Source: Burkholderiales bacterium (GTDB lineage Bacteria; Pseudomonadota; Gammaproteobacteria; Burkholderiales; Burkholderiaceae_C). Taken from it: a DNA stretch of 64,000 nt. Both the position numbers and the translations under genes were made by a program. The stretch is from NCBI GenBank assembly GCA_947451035.1, contig CANFXR010000002.1, forward strand, positions 1 through 64,000. The letters run 5' to 3'. The notes under the pieces are model-generated. The model was given only the letters and a program-made list of their open reading frames with translations, made no database searches and was not told the DNA's origin. This document shows positions 51,522 to 60,792 of the stretch, piece after piece (within the stretch, counting starts at the first letter, position 1; each line of letters opens with the position of its first letter).

Positions 51522-52490
51522 ATGTCCGCGCCCCTCGTGAGCATCGTGATTGCGACCTACCGCTCGCGCCACGACCACCTGCGCGTGGCGATCGGCAGCG
51601 CGCTGGCGCAGTCGATGGCCGACATCGAGGTCATCGTCAGCGACGACTCGCCCGACGACGCGCTGTCTGACTTGGTGGCTGGTTTTCACGACGAGCGGCT
51701 GCGCTACCGGCACAACGCGCCGGCACTCGGCGTGGCGCGCAACCATTGGGTGTCGTTCGGCGAGGCGCGCGGCGAATTCATCGTGATCCTCAACCACGAC
51801 GACTGGCTGGCGCCCACCTTTGTGGAGCGCCTGGCCAGTGCACTGCAAGCCGAGCCTCAGGCCGCGCTGGCCTTTTGCGATCACTGGGTCATCGACGTCG
51901 AGGGCGAGCGCCTCGTATCGGACACCGACCGCAACACCGCTGCCTGGGGGCGTGCGCAACTCAGCCGCGGCCTGCACCGGTCGTTTGCGCCGCTGGTGGC
52001 CGCGCAGACCATTCCGATGGCGATGGGTGCGATGTTTCGCCGCTCGGCTTTGCCGGCGGTGCTGCCGGATGATGCCGGCCCGGCCTACGACTTGTGGCTG
52101 ACCTACTTGCTGTGCCGCACGGGCGGTGCCGTCTGGTACGAGAGCGAGCGGCTGAGCGCCTGGCGCACCCACGCGGGCAACCTGACCAGCGAAGGCGGGC
52201 TCGAGTGGTTGCACGGCACCGCCACTTGCTGGGCGGCGATGGCGCGTGATGTGAATTTCGCCTCTCTCCATCGGCTCGCCCGCGGCCGCGCGGCGGAGTC
52301 TTTCAACGGCTGCGCCACGCGCTCGTGGGCGCACGGGCAACGTGCCCGCTGCGTGCGCTACGCATGGCAATCGCTGAACTGCACCCCGACCGTCAAGGCC
52401 GTGGCCGCACTGTTGATGCCGCTGCTGCCCAGTCGCTGGGCGCCGGCGCGCTGGGCCCGTGGTGCGGCCATCGTCAGGCACTCGTCATGA
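51522..52490 (+). CDS. Glycosyltransferase family 2
   Basis: PLVSIVIATYRSRHDHLRVAIGSALAQSMADIEVIVSDDSPDDALSDLVAGFHDERLRYRHNAPALGVARNHWVSFGEARGEFIVILNHDDWLAPTFV. Confidence 0.92.
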   Translation: MSAPLVSIVIATYRSRHDHLRVAIGSALAQSMADIEVIVSDDSPDDALSDLVAGFHDERLRYRHNAPALGVARNHWVSFGEARGEFIVILNHDDWLAPTFVERLASALQAEPQAALAFCDHWVIDVEGERLVSDTDRNTAAWGRAQLSRGLHRSFAPLVAAQTIPMAMGAMFRRSALPAVLPDDAGPAYDLWLTYLLCRTGGAVWYESERLSAWRTHAGNLTSEGGLEWLHGTATCWAAMARDVNFASLHRLARGRAAESFNGCATRSWAHGQRARCVRYAWQSLNCTPTVKAVAALLMPLLPSRWAPARWARGAAIVRHSS

Positions 52491-53686
52491 ACATCGTCCT
52501 GTACACCCACCCCGCGTTTCTCGGCTCGCACAGCCACCAGCACTTCGCGCGCATGCTGGTTCGTGCGTACCAGCGGCGCGGCCACACGGTGGAGCTGCGT
52601 CAACCCGCGGCTGTGCTGCGCGCTCACGCCGAGGGGCGTTGGGCCAAGTGGGCCGGCTATGTGGACCAGTACCTGATTTTTCCGCGCGTCATGCGCCGGC
52701 AGATCGCCGCCGACGCGCCCGGCGCCCTCTACGTGTTTTGCGATCAGGCGCTCGGGCCGTTGATTCCCTATGCAGCGCACCGGCCTCATGTGGTGCATTG
52801 CCACGATCTGTTGGCATTGCGCTCGGCGCTCGGCCTGGTTCCTGAAAACCCCACGGGCTGGACCGGCCGCATCTACCAGCGCTACATCCGCTCGGGCTTT
52901 CAAAAGGCGCGGCACTTCATTTCGGTGTCCGAGAAATCGCGTGCCGACCTGCATGAACTGGGCGGTGTCCAGACCATCACTTCCGAGGTGGTCTACAACG
53001 GACTGAACCACCCCTACCGGCGCCAGAGCGCTGACGCGGCACGCGCGCACCTGCGGCGTGCCGGCCTGCCCGCGCCCGCGGGCTTCTTGCTGCACATCGG
53101 TGGTGGGCAGTGGTACAAAAACACCGAGGGCGTGATCCACCTCTACGACCGCTACGTGGCGCAGCGCGTGGCCGCCGGCCAGGCCGTGCTGCCGCTGTGG
53201 ATGGTGAGCCCGGCACCATCGCCCGCGGTGCAGTCGTTGATCGACGCGCTGCCGGCGGGGGCCAAGGTGCGCTTTTTCCACGGGCTGGCCACTGATGCCA
53301 TCGAGGCGCTGTATTCGCTGGCCGGTGCGCTGCTGTTTCCCAGCCACGCCGAAGGCTTCGGCTGGCCGATCGCCGAGGCGCTGGCCTGCGGCTGCCCGGT
53401 GCTGACCACCGGCCAGGCGCCGATGCAAGAAGTCGGCGGCCCGCACGCGCATTACCTGCCGCGCCTGACGGGCGAGTCCGATGTCGCCGCGTGGGCGACC
53501 GAGGGCGCGCGATTGCTGTGCGTTGTGCTCGACCGGCCCGGCGCCGAGCGCGACGCGGCGGCGCGTGCCGGCATCGAGTGGACGCGGCGCTTCGATGCGC
53601 AGCAGGCGATCGACGGCTACTTGCGCATCTACGAATCGGTGCTGCACGGCGCGGCGCACACGGCAAGCCGGCCGAGGTTGCCATGA
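52487..53686 (+). CDS. Glycosyltransferase family 4/1
   Basis: MNIVLYTHPAFLGSHSHQHFARMLVRAYQRRGHTVELRQP...GALLFPSHAEGFGWPIAEALACGCPVLTTGQAPMQEVGG. Confidence 0.92.
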   Translation: MNIVLYTHPAFLGSHSHQHFARMLVRAYQRRGHTVELRQPAAVLRAHAEGRWAKWAGYVDQYLIFPRVMRRQIAADAPGALYVFCDQALGPLIPYAAHRPHVVHCHDLLALRSALGLVPENPTGWTGRIYQRYIRSGFQKARHFISVSEKSRADLHELGGVQTITSEVVYNGLNHPYRRQSADAARAHLRRAGLPAPAGFLLHIGGGQWYKNTEGVIHLYDRYVAQRVAAGQAVLPLWMVSPAPSPAVQSLIDALPAGAKVRFFHGLATDAIEALYSLAGALLFPSHAEGFGWPIAEALACGCPVLTTGQAPMQEVGGPHAHYLPRLTGESDVAAWATEGARLLCVVLDRPGAERDAAARAGIEWTRRFDAQQAIDGYLRIYESVLHGAAHTASRPRLP

Positions 53687-53772
53687 TGGCGGGTGCGCCA
53701 CGATTCGGATTGCTGAACCCGATCGCGTTTCACGTCTGGATCGAGCGCCGTGTGCTCGCGTGGCGTTCGTGA
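53683..53772 (+). CDS. Candidate 29-aa micro-ORF coupled to both neighbours
   Basis: MMAGAPRFGLLNPIAFHVWIERRVLAWRS*; ATGA overlap with upstream GT stop, TGATG overlap with downstream SGNH start. Confidence 0.3.
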   Translation: MMAGAPRFGLLNPIAFHVWIERRVLAWRS

Positions 53773-54701
53773 TGCGGTGGCGCTCGGGGGGGCCGAACTG
53801 GCAGCGGGTGGGAATCGGCCTGGCCGCGCTGCTGGCGCTGACCGAGCTTGGACTGCGTGTGGCGGGGCTCGACAACTTTCCGGTCTATGTGCAAGACCTC
53901 CAGTTCGGCTACGCGCCGCAGCCGAATCAGGCCGGGCGCTTCCTGCAGAAGAACGCCTGGGTCTTCAACGACCGCAGCATGGGCGTGGCCCAGCCCTGGC
54001 AGCCCGGCGAGCGCACCGACATCTTGCTGGTGGGCAACAGCATCGTGCTGGGTGGCAATGCCTATGACCAGCCCGACAAGCTCGCGCCGCTCATGCAGGC
54101 GAAGCTGAGTGCCTCGTGTGCGGTGTGGCCGGTGGCGGCCGGCGGCTGGGGCACGGTCAACGAGTTCCGGTTTCTCGATCGCCAGCCCGACGTCGTGGCG
54201 GGCACCGATTTTTTCGTGTGGGAATACATGGCCCACCAGATGGCCGGCGTGAGCCAGTGGGAGCGCGAGAGCACCCACCCGCTGAGCCGTCCGCTGTGGC
54301 TCACCGGCTATGTGGTGCACAAGGCGCTCGATCAGCGCTTTCCGACGGCCGCGCGGTTCGTCGTTCGCACGCCCGACGACGCCAGGCCCTACTACGCCGA
54401 GTTCGAGTCCATGCTCGAGCGACTCAACCGGGCCAGCGGGCGGCGCCCGGCCGGGCTGATCTTTTTGTACCCCGACCGGCAGCAGCTCGAGATGGCCCGC
54501 GCCGGGCAGGAGTGGCTGCCGGATCGGCTCGAGGTGCAGCGCATCGCCGCCAGTCACGGCGTGGTGCTGATCGACCTGGCCGCGCTGCCGCAGTGGACTG
54601 ACGAGCTTTACAAGGACGGTGTGCACCCCACCCGCGAGGGCAACGTGGTGATGGCGAACATCCTTGCGAAGGAACTGCGCCGGATCGCCACCGGCTGCTG
54701 A
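53772..54701 (+). CDS. SGNH/GDSL-like hydrolase, N-terminal membrane anchor
   Basis: DILLVGNSIVLGGNAYDQPDKLAPLMQAKL...QWTDELYKDGVHPTREGNVVMANILAKEL; N-terminal hydrophobic segment. Confidence 0.75.
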   Translation: MRWRSGGPNWQRVGIGLAALLALTELGLRVAGLDNFPVYVQDLQFGYAPQPNQAGRFLQKNAWVFNDRSMGVAQPWQPGERTDILLVGNSIVLGGNAYDQPDKLAPLMQAKLSASCAVWPVAAGGWGTVNEFRFLDRQPDVVAGTDFFVWEYMAHQMAGVSQWERESTHPLSRPLWLTGYVVHKALDQRFPTAARFVVRTPDDARPYYAEFESMLERLNRASGRRPAGLIFLYPDRQQLEMARAGQEWLPDRLEVQRIAASHGVVLIDLAALPQWTDELYKDGVHPTREGNVVMANILAKELRRIATGC

Positions 54702-54728
54702 GCCGGCGTGGGGTCCGACCTCGACGGA

Positions 54729-56003
54729 TCAGAAGGGCGCTTGCTGCATGGCAGCGGGAAAGCTCGCGAACAGCCCGTTGGTCGACTGCACGTACCAGCC
54801 GCACAGCGCCACCGCGATCAGCACGGCCATCGTCACCACGGGACGACCGGTCCGGCGGGTTCCAGCCTGCGCCTGCCGGTCGACCAGCTCGAACGTCAAG
54901 GCGGCCAGCACCACGCTGGCGGTCAGGATGATCACGCGCAGTTCGGGCGTCAGCGGCATGCCCAGCACCGCCGGAAAGCACAACAGCGGCCAGTGCCACA
55001 GGTACAGCCCGAAGCTGATGGCGCCATAAAAGCGCAGCACCGGGTTCGCCAGCAGCGCGCGGTTCACCCAGGCCTGCGGCCCGGCGGCCAGCAACGCCAC
55101 GGTGCCCAGCACGGGCAGCACGGACCAGGCGGTGGGCAGCGCCGTGGCGCTGTCGACCAGCCACACGGCCAGCCCCAGCAGCGCCAGCCCGCCCCAACCA
55201 AAGGCGTTGGCCACGAGCGGTGAAGCGCGTCCGCCGCACAGCCAGGCCTCGACGCACGCGACAGGACCCTGACCGACGTAGCGCATCAGATAGGCCAGCA
55301 ACGCACCGGCCATCAGCTCCCAGCCCCGGGTGAGCGGCAGCAGGAGCTGCGCCGACGCACCAGACCCGGCCAGCAGCGCGCTGAGCAGCAACGACGCCAC
55401 CAGCATCCCCACGATGGCGTGCCGCGCCCAGCGGCGGTGCCGGAACATGAGCGCGACGGCCAGCGGCCACACCACGCAGAACTGCGCTTCGATGCCCAGC
55501 CACCACAGGTGCGTCAGCGGGCCTGGCTGCGGCGCCCGGCCGAGTTGCAAGGCGTCTTGCCACAAGGTGAGGTTGGAGACGAAGAACGCGCCGGTGATCA
55601 CGCCCTCACCGATCTGGCGCGCTGCGGCGGGGTAGGTGAACAGCACGCTGAACACCAGACAGAAGAACAGCACCACGCTGAGCGCCGGCACGATGCGCCG
55701 GATGCGCCGCGCATAAAACTCGCCGAGGCTGAAATCGTCCTCGTCGTGGGCCTTGAACAAGCCGTCCGACACCAGAAACCCCGAGATCACGAAGAAGATG
55801 TCGACGCCGACGAACCCGCCGCTGACCCATTGAGGAAACAGGTGCACCGCCAGCAGCGACAGCACGGCCACACCGCGCAGGCCTTCGATGTCACCGCGAA
55901 ACGAGGCGCGCTCGCGGTTTCCCGCTGCGGCTGCGAGCGAACCGTGGCGGTCGCTGCGAGACGAGGCCGAAGCTGACAGGGCGGAATTCATCGGTGGCGG
56001 CAC
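54729..56003 (-). CDS. Acyltransferase family 3 (OafA-like, without fused SGNH domain)
   Basis: RASFRGDIEGLRGVAVLSLLAVHLFPQWVSGGFVGVDIFFVISGFLVSDGLFKAHDEDDFSLGEFYARRIRRIVPALSVVLFFCLVF. Confidence 0.93.
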   Translation of the reverse strand: MPPPMNSALSASASSRSDRHGSLAAAAGNRERASFRGDIEGLRGVAVLSLLAVHLFPQWVSGGFVGVDIFFVISGFLVSDGLFKAHDEDDFSLGEFYARRIRRIVPALSVVLFFCLVFSVLFTYPAAARQIGEGVITGAFFVSNLTLWQDALQLGRAPQPGPLTHLWWLGIEAQFCVVWPLAVALMFRHRRWARHAIVGMLVASLLLSALLAGSGASAQLLLPLTRGWELMAGALLAYLMRYVGQGPVACVEAWLCGGRASPLVANAFGWGGLALLGLAVWLVDSATALPTAWSVLPVLGTVALLAAGPQAWVNRALLANPVLRFYGAISFGLYLWHWPLLCFPAVLGMPLTPELRVIILTASVVLAALTFELVDRQAQAGTRRTGRPVVTMAVLIAVALCGWYVQSTNGLFASFPAAMQQAPF

Positions 56004-56076
56004 GCGCGTGAAATATGCACACCGCCATCCTAAGAACCAATCAAGACAGTTGATCGTGCGCCGTCGGGCTGTGCCA

Positions 56077-56121
56077 TGGCCCGTTCGTCCTAGCCGGTCG
56101 GTGGCTAGTGCGAATGGGCTA
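56077..56121. promoter_or_regulatory. Inverted pair of candidate CTAG motifs (minus CTAGGACGAACGGGCCA 56077-56093; plus CTAGTGCGAATGGGCTA 56105-56121)
   Basis: Read directly; one copy faces the acyltransferase (start 56003), the other the small ORF at 56260. Confidence 0.45.
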
Positions 56122-56195
56122 GTCGGGTCGTGGTTTGTGAAGTGATTGCGTCACATCCCCAAACCATAATCACTTCGCTACTGGGTTAGTTACGG

Positions 56196-56218
56196 CCCGG
56201 TACCAAACCGGTACCGGG
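56196..56218. repeat. Inverted repeat CCCGGTACC-AAACC-GGTACCGGG
   Basis: 9-bp perfect arms, 5-nt loop, 41 nt upstream of ATG 56260. Confidence 0.75.
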
Positions 56219-56259
56219 TCGAATTTTTTGAACCCGTAGCGTTGCAAGGATCCCCCGCC

Positions 56260-56508
56260 ATGGCCTCGTATGAAGAGTTTCGGTTCGTCGCTGCCCAGCT
56301 CGCGTGGCTGGAGCGTCAGCTGCAGGCTCAGCCGCTGGCCGTGGACACCGGCACCATGCAAGGCGCCATGGATGCGCTGGTGTGTGCCCGTGCAGTGATC
56401 GATCAGCTCGTGGACATGGGCGCCGCCGCCCCGGCCCACACCGTCAGCACGACCCCAGCCGCGTGGGTGCTCCCGCCACACGCCTCGGGCCAGATCTCGC
56501 TGCAATAA
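56260..56508 (+). CDS. Small hypothetical protein
   Basis: MASYEEFRFVAAQLAWLERQLQAQPLAVDTGTMQGAMDALVCARAVIDQLVDMGAAAPAHTVSTTPAAWVLPPHASGQISLQ (82 aa); own upstream intergenic region. Confidence 0.5.
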   Translation: MASYEEFRFVAAQLAWLERQLQAQPLAVDTGTMQGAMDALVCARAVIDQLVDMGAAAPAHTVSTTPAAWVLPPHASGQISLQ

Positions 56509-56545
56509 GGCGTTTGCCCGGGCAGCCCGAGCGGTAGCCCTTCGT

Positions 56546-56662
56546 CACCGTTCGGCTGACGGCGCCCGCAGCGCGTCGATCATCTTCGCGACCACCTCAG
56601 GCATGGCCTGAGTGGCACGCCAATCCAGTATTTTTTCGGCCCTGCCGGGGTCGGCGCGGGGC
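56546..56662 (-). pseudogene. C-terminal remnant of an NAD-dependent nucleotide-sugar epimerase (GalE-like)
   Basis: Minus-strand translation upstream of a TGA: KPRADPGRAEKILDWRATQAMPEVVAKMIDALRAPSAER*; no N-terminal part; abuts the stop of the adjacent GT gene. Confidence 0.6.
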
Positions 56663-57745
56663 TTATTCGCGGCCGTTCCTTGGCATCGCTTGGACCCCGC
56701 AGGACGCCGCAAATTCCGCAGCTTGTCGAATCAAGGCGTGTTGGTCGTACCAGCCTCGGGCTGCGGTGGCCATCGACTCGCGAACTTTCGCATCGGTCGG
56801 CATTGGCACCGCGCCCGACAGGCTCACAAAGTGCAGGCCGGCTCGAAGTCCATCCGAATCGTCAGCGGCCGGCGCCACGTTGAGCGATACGCAGCCGTGT
56901 GCGGCGTAGGCGGCGAACACGGAGGACTTGCCCAGGTGCTTGGGCGGGTATTCGATCACTCCGTACGCTGAGCGCGCCAACAGCGCGCGCAGATCGTCCT
57001 TTTCCATTCGACCCAGAAAATGCAGCTTCAACCCTGAAGTCGACCAAGGTGATGCCTGGCCGGAGCCCACCTCGAGGATTTCGGTGATGCCCTGTCGGAT
57101 GAGGCTCTCGGCATGCCGGGACAGTGCGGCCAGCGCGCGACGGCGTGTCGACGTCGAACCAAAGACCACCAGCCGCAGTTCCCGTCCTTCGGCGGGTCTG
57201 AGGCTCTCGGGCTCGCCCACGTTGGAAAACACCGGCCGAATCGTGATGGGCGCTCCAGGCCCCACCTGCTTGCGCAGCCAGCGCCCGTGCAGCTCGGTGT
57301 TGGTCCACAGCACATCGCTCAGACGCGCCAGACGCCGTGCAATCCACGCCTGCACCGGCGACAGCCAGAAGGCCGAGCCCCATGGTGGCCCGCTCGCGTA
57401 CAGCTCATGGAACATGGTCACCAGATGCAGCCGATCACCGAGCTGCCGTCGGGCGGCTTCGACCTCGCGCACCAGCCACAGGCACAGCCCGCGTGGATGA
57501 AAACCGTAGCCCGAGAAATGCAGGATCACGGCGCACGGGCGGCCCTCGGCGTCGCTGATCTCGCGCAGCCGCTCGGCGAGGCTGCGCTGGCTGGCGTCGG
57601 ATTCGGACAGCGTGACCACATGGCTGGCGAGCCCCGCCGCCGCCCACTCGGTGCGCAGGCACTCGAGGTAGTCACGCACGCCGCCGTTGCCAGGGGCTGC
57701 GAGCTGAATCAGGCCGCGCTGCCCGCATTCGTGGGTCGGTGTCAT
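56663..57745 (-). CDS. Glycosyltransferase (GT4-like)
   Basis: QLAAPGNGGVRDYLECLRTEWAAAGLASHVVTLSES...LRLVVFGSTSTRRRALAALSRHAESLIRQGITEILEVGSG...LGRMEKDDLRALLARSAYGVIEYPPKHLGKSSVFAAYAAHGCV. Confidence 0.75.
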   Translation of the reverse strand: MTPTHECGQRGLIQLAAPGNGGVRDYLECLRTEWAAAGLASHVVTLSESDASQRSLAERLREISDAEGRPCAVILHFSGYGFHPRGLCLWLVREVEAARRQLGDRLHLVTMFHELYASGPPWGSAFWLSPVQAWIARRLARLSDVLWTNTELHGRWLRKQVGPGAPITIRPVFSNVGEPESLRPAEGRELRLVVFGSTSTRRRALAALSRHAESLIRQGITEILEVGSGQASPWSTSGLKLHFLGRMEKDDLRALLARSAYGVIEYPPKHLGKSSVFAAYAAHGCVSLNVAPAADDSDGLRAGLHFVSLSGAVPMPTDAKVRESMATAARGWYDQHALIRQAAEFAASCGVQAMPRNGRE

Positions 57746-57785
57746 GTGAGGCCTGGCGGCACACCAGCGGAGTCGACCACGACGC

Positions 57786-59381
57786 TCAGTTCACCACCCG
57801 GGTCTTCGCGGTCAGGCTGTTGGCCGTGCCGAGGTCGTAGGAGTAGACCTTGGAGCCCGTGGCTTGCAGCACGCCACTCACCGAGCGCGCGGCGAAGGCG
57901 GCGCCGTAGGTCGATGGCCCGACGATCGCGCTGGCGAAGCCGAAGTCGGTACCGAAGTCAGCCGCGCCCGGCAACTGGCCCAGGACACGCGCCACGCCGC
58001 TGGCGGTGTCAAAGGTCTCCAGCGTGGCACCGTTGAACTGCGTTGCGGGCGTCACCGAACTGGCAAAGACGAAGCGCGAGCGGCTTTCGCTGGAGTTGAA
58101 GTTCACGCTGTCCGCGTCGGCCACCGCCACCGGGAAGCCACCCGTGGCCGAGTACAGGATGCTGTCGTTCGTGGCCTCATCCAGCATCAAGATGGTGTAG
58201 CCCGGCGTCAACGTGCTGACCCCCGTGACCACCCACATCTCGTGGATGCCGTTGCTGCCCGTCTGGACCGAGATGAAGGTGTCGGCGGGAACCAGGTCTG
58301 ATGCCGTGACGCCCGTCGACTTGATGACGCGCACCCGCTGGTTGTTGACCGCGTCGGCCACCGTCAGGTAAAGCCGGTTGCTGCCCATGCTGGCTTGCTG
58401 GATCAGGCCGGTGCCCGTGGCCAATACCGATGCCGTCGGGCTGGATCGCGAGATTTTCAGGATCGTCCAGGGCGTCGAGAAATCGTTGCTGGCGCTGTCG
58501 TCGTACGCATAGAAGTTGCTGGCGTCGTAGCCGATCAACTTCCAGTGGTTGCCGGCCGTGATGCCCGCATCGAGCAGCGTCTCGGTGAAGGCGGTGCCGC
58601 CCGAAAAGTCGATCACGCTCAGTTGCACGCCGTCGGACACCAGTGCCTGGCGATAGGTGCTGCCGACCACGCTGAGCAGCGCGGTTTGCGGACTTGGGCG
58701 AATCTGCACCGAAGACCCGTTCCACAAGCTCGCCGTGCGAGAAAAGAGCCAGCCGCGTGGCGCCAGGTTGGAGGGGTCTCGCAGTGCCGCCAGCGGCGGC
58801 TCGCCGGCGATCGGCGTGAGCGAGACCGCGGTGCCGCTCAACTGCACTTCGGCCCGGCCATCATCGGCCGTGTTGCACTGGCGGTCGGTGCCGGCGGTGG
58901 TCACCACAAACCTGGAGTTCTGGGCCGAGGCGTAGTCGTTCGCATCGATGACGAACTTGCAAGCCGTGGTCGACTGGGCTCGCTGGATCCGGGACAGCGG
59001 AGCGCTGCCGTCGGCTTGCATCGGGATGCGCCGCACGTCGCCGCCCACGATGTAGAGCAAGGCATAGGTCTGCAACGCCGAGGCGCGCATCGCACCGGTG
59101 TCGACCGACCCGCTGACCACCAGTTTGGCGTCACTGACGACCGAACTGGCCGGCTCGATGACGAACTCGGCGTCCGATTGGCTCGGGTGGATCAGCGACA
59201 GGCCGTATTGCAGTGAACCTGTGGTCCCGCTGGCCTTGAGCACCCATCCGTACGCGCCCGAGGCGGGGTAGGTCGAGGGCGTGACGACGGATTTGCTGGA
59301 GCCGCCCCCACCGCCACAACCCGACAGAACGAGGCTCGTGGCAACACACAGGAACACGGCGAGGGGGGACTGCAATCTCAT
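57786..59381 (-). CDS. Large surface lipoprotein, probably beta-propeller-like
   Basis: 531 aa; lipobox with Gly-rich linker MRLQSPLAVFLCVATSLVLSGCGGGGGSSKS; remainder rich in short beta-like repeats. Confidence 0.7.
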   Translation of the reverse strand: MRLQSPLAVFLCVATSLVLSGCGGGGGSSKSVVTPSTYPASGAYGWVLKASGTTGSLQYGLSLIHPSQSDAEFVIEPASSVVSDAKLVVSGSVDTGAMRASALQTYALLYIVGGDVRRIPMQADGSAPLSRIQRAQSTTACKFVIDANDYASAQNSRFVVTTAGTDRQCNTADDGRAEVQLSGTAVSLTPIAGEPPLAALRDPSNLAPRGWLFSRTASLWNGSSVQIRPSPQTALLSVVGSTYRQALVSDGVQLSVIDFSGGTAFTETLLDAGITAGNHWKLIGYDASNFYAYDDSASNDFSTPWTILKISRSSPTASVLATGTGLIQQASMGSNRLYLTVADAVNNQRVRVIKSTGVTASDLVPADTFISVQTGSNGIHEMWVVTGVSTLTPGYTILMLDEATNDSILYSATGGFPVAVADADSVNFNSSESRSRFVFASSVTPATQFNGATLETFDTASGVARVLGQLPGAADFGTDFGFASAIVGPSTYGAAFAARSVSGVLQATGSKVYSYDLGTANSLTAKTRVVN

Positions 59382-59535
59382 GATTCAAGGGCGGTGATGG
59401 ACAAGGCGGGGGCGACCGTATCAGCGCCGTGTGACAGTGTCATCACAGCGATTGCGGCCGCCGCCATCACGCTGTCATCGACCGTCGCTAGCGTCGCGCG
59501 CAATCCACTGCATCGCCTTCCAAAGGCAACGGCCC

Positions 59536-60687
59536 ATGAGCAACCACGAATCTGCAGGCGGCCCCAAGCGCGCCCTGATCACCGGCGTCACCGGGCAAGA
59601 CGGCGCCTATCTGAGCGAACTTCTTCTGGCCAAGGGCTACGAGGTGCACGGGATCAAGCGGCGCTCGTCGCTGTTCAACACCGAGCGTGTCGATCACCTG
59701 TACGAGGACCCGCACGTCGATCACCAGCGCTTCATCCTGCATTACGGTGACCTGACCGACAGCACCAACCTCACGCGCATCATTCAGCAGGTGCAGCCCG
59801 ACGAGATCTACAACCTCGCGGCGATGAGCCACGTGGGCGTGTCGTTCGAGATGCCCGAGTACACGGCCAATGCCGACGGCATCGGCACCTTGCGCATCCT
59901 CGAAGCCATGCGGCTGCTCGGTCTCGAGAAGAAGACCCGCTTCTATCAGGCCAGCACCAGCGAGCTGTACGGCCTCGTGCAGGAAACCCCGCAAAAAGAG
60001 ACCACGCCGTTCTACCCACGCAGTCCCTACGCGGTGGCCAAGCTCTACGCCTACTGGATCACGGTGAACTACCGCGAGGCCTACGGCATGTACGCGTGCA
60101 ACGGCATCTTGTTCAACCACGAGAGCCCGCTGCGCGGCGAGACCTTCGTCACCCGCAAGATCACCCGCGCCATCGCGCGCATCGCACTCGGGCTGCAAGA
60201 CTGCCTGTACCTGGGCAACATGGACGCGCTGCGCGACTGGGGCCACGCCAAGGACTACGTCGAGATGCAGTGGCTCATGCTGCAGCAAGACCAGCCCGAA
60301 GACTTCGTCATCGCCACCGGCGTGCAGCACAGCGTGCGCCAGTTCGTCGAGTTCGCCGCCGCTGAGTTGGGCATCACGCTCGAATTCCGCGGCAGCGGTG
60401 CGGCCGAGATCGCCGTCGTGGCGGCCGTCAACCCGCCGCGAGCGGGCATGGCGCTGACGTGTCGCGTCGGTGACGTGGTGCTGCGGGTGGATCCGCGCTA
60501 CTACCGGCCCACCGAGGTCGAAACCCTGCTGGGCGACCCGACCAAGGCCAAGACCAAGCTCGGCTGGACGCCGGCGACCGACTTTCGCACCCTGGTGCGT
60601 GAAATGGTCATTGCCGACTTCACCTCGGCGCGCCGCGACACGCTGCTCAAGACGGCCGGTTTCCCGACCTTCGACTTCCACGAGTGA
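59536..60687 (+). CDS. gmd: GDP-mannose 4,6-dehydratase
   Basis: [114 protein letters not shown]. Confidence 0.97.
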   Translation: MSNHESAGGPKRALITGVTGQDGAYLSELLLAKGYEVHGIKRRSSLFNTERVDHLYEDPHVDHQRFILHYGDLTDSTNLTRIIQQVQPDEIYNLAAMSHVGVSFEMPEYTANADGIGTLRILEAMRLLGLEKKTRFYQASTSELYGLVQETPQKETTPFYPRSPYAVAKLYAYWITVNYREAYGMYACNGILFNHESPLRGETFVTRKITRAIARIALGLQDCLYLGNMDALRDWGHAKDYVEMQWLMLQQDQPEDFVIATGVQHSVRQFVEFAAAELGITLEFRGSGAAEIAVVAAVNPPRAGMALTCRVGDVVLRVDPRYYRPTEVETLLGDPTKAKTKLGWTPATDFRTLVREMVIADFTSARRDTLLKTAGFPTFDFHE

Positions 60688-60710
60688 GCGCCTGATCCGC
60701 TCGAAACAGA

Positions 60711-60740
60711 TACGTTCGGACTAGTTCGCATGACATGGCG
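60711..60740. promoter_or_regulatory. Weaker candidate CTAG motif upstream of the WcaI-like glycosyltransferase
   Basis: TACGTTCGGACTAGTTCGCATGACATGGCG; minus-strand reading CTAGTCCGAACG matches the core. Confidence 0.3.
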
Positions 60741-60792
60741 GCGTCATGGCGGCCGGTGAACATACCCCCTATTCAAGGGGGAGACCTGCGCA

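Noticed and set aside
59488-59491. CTAG upstream of gmd and the lipoprotein
   Set aside because: Context CGCTAGCGTCGCG matches only the tetranucleotide.
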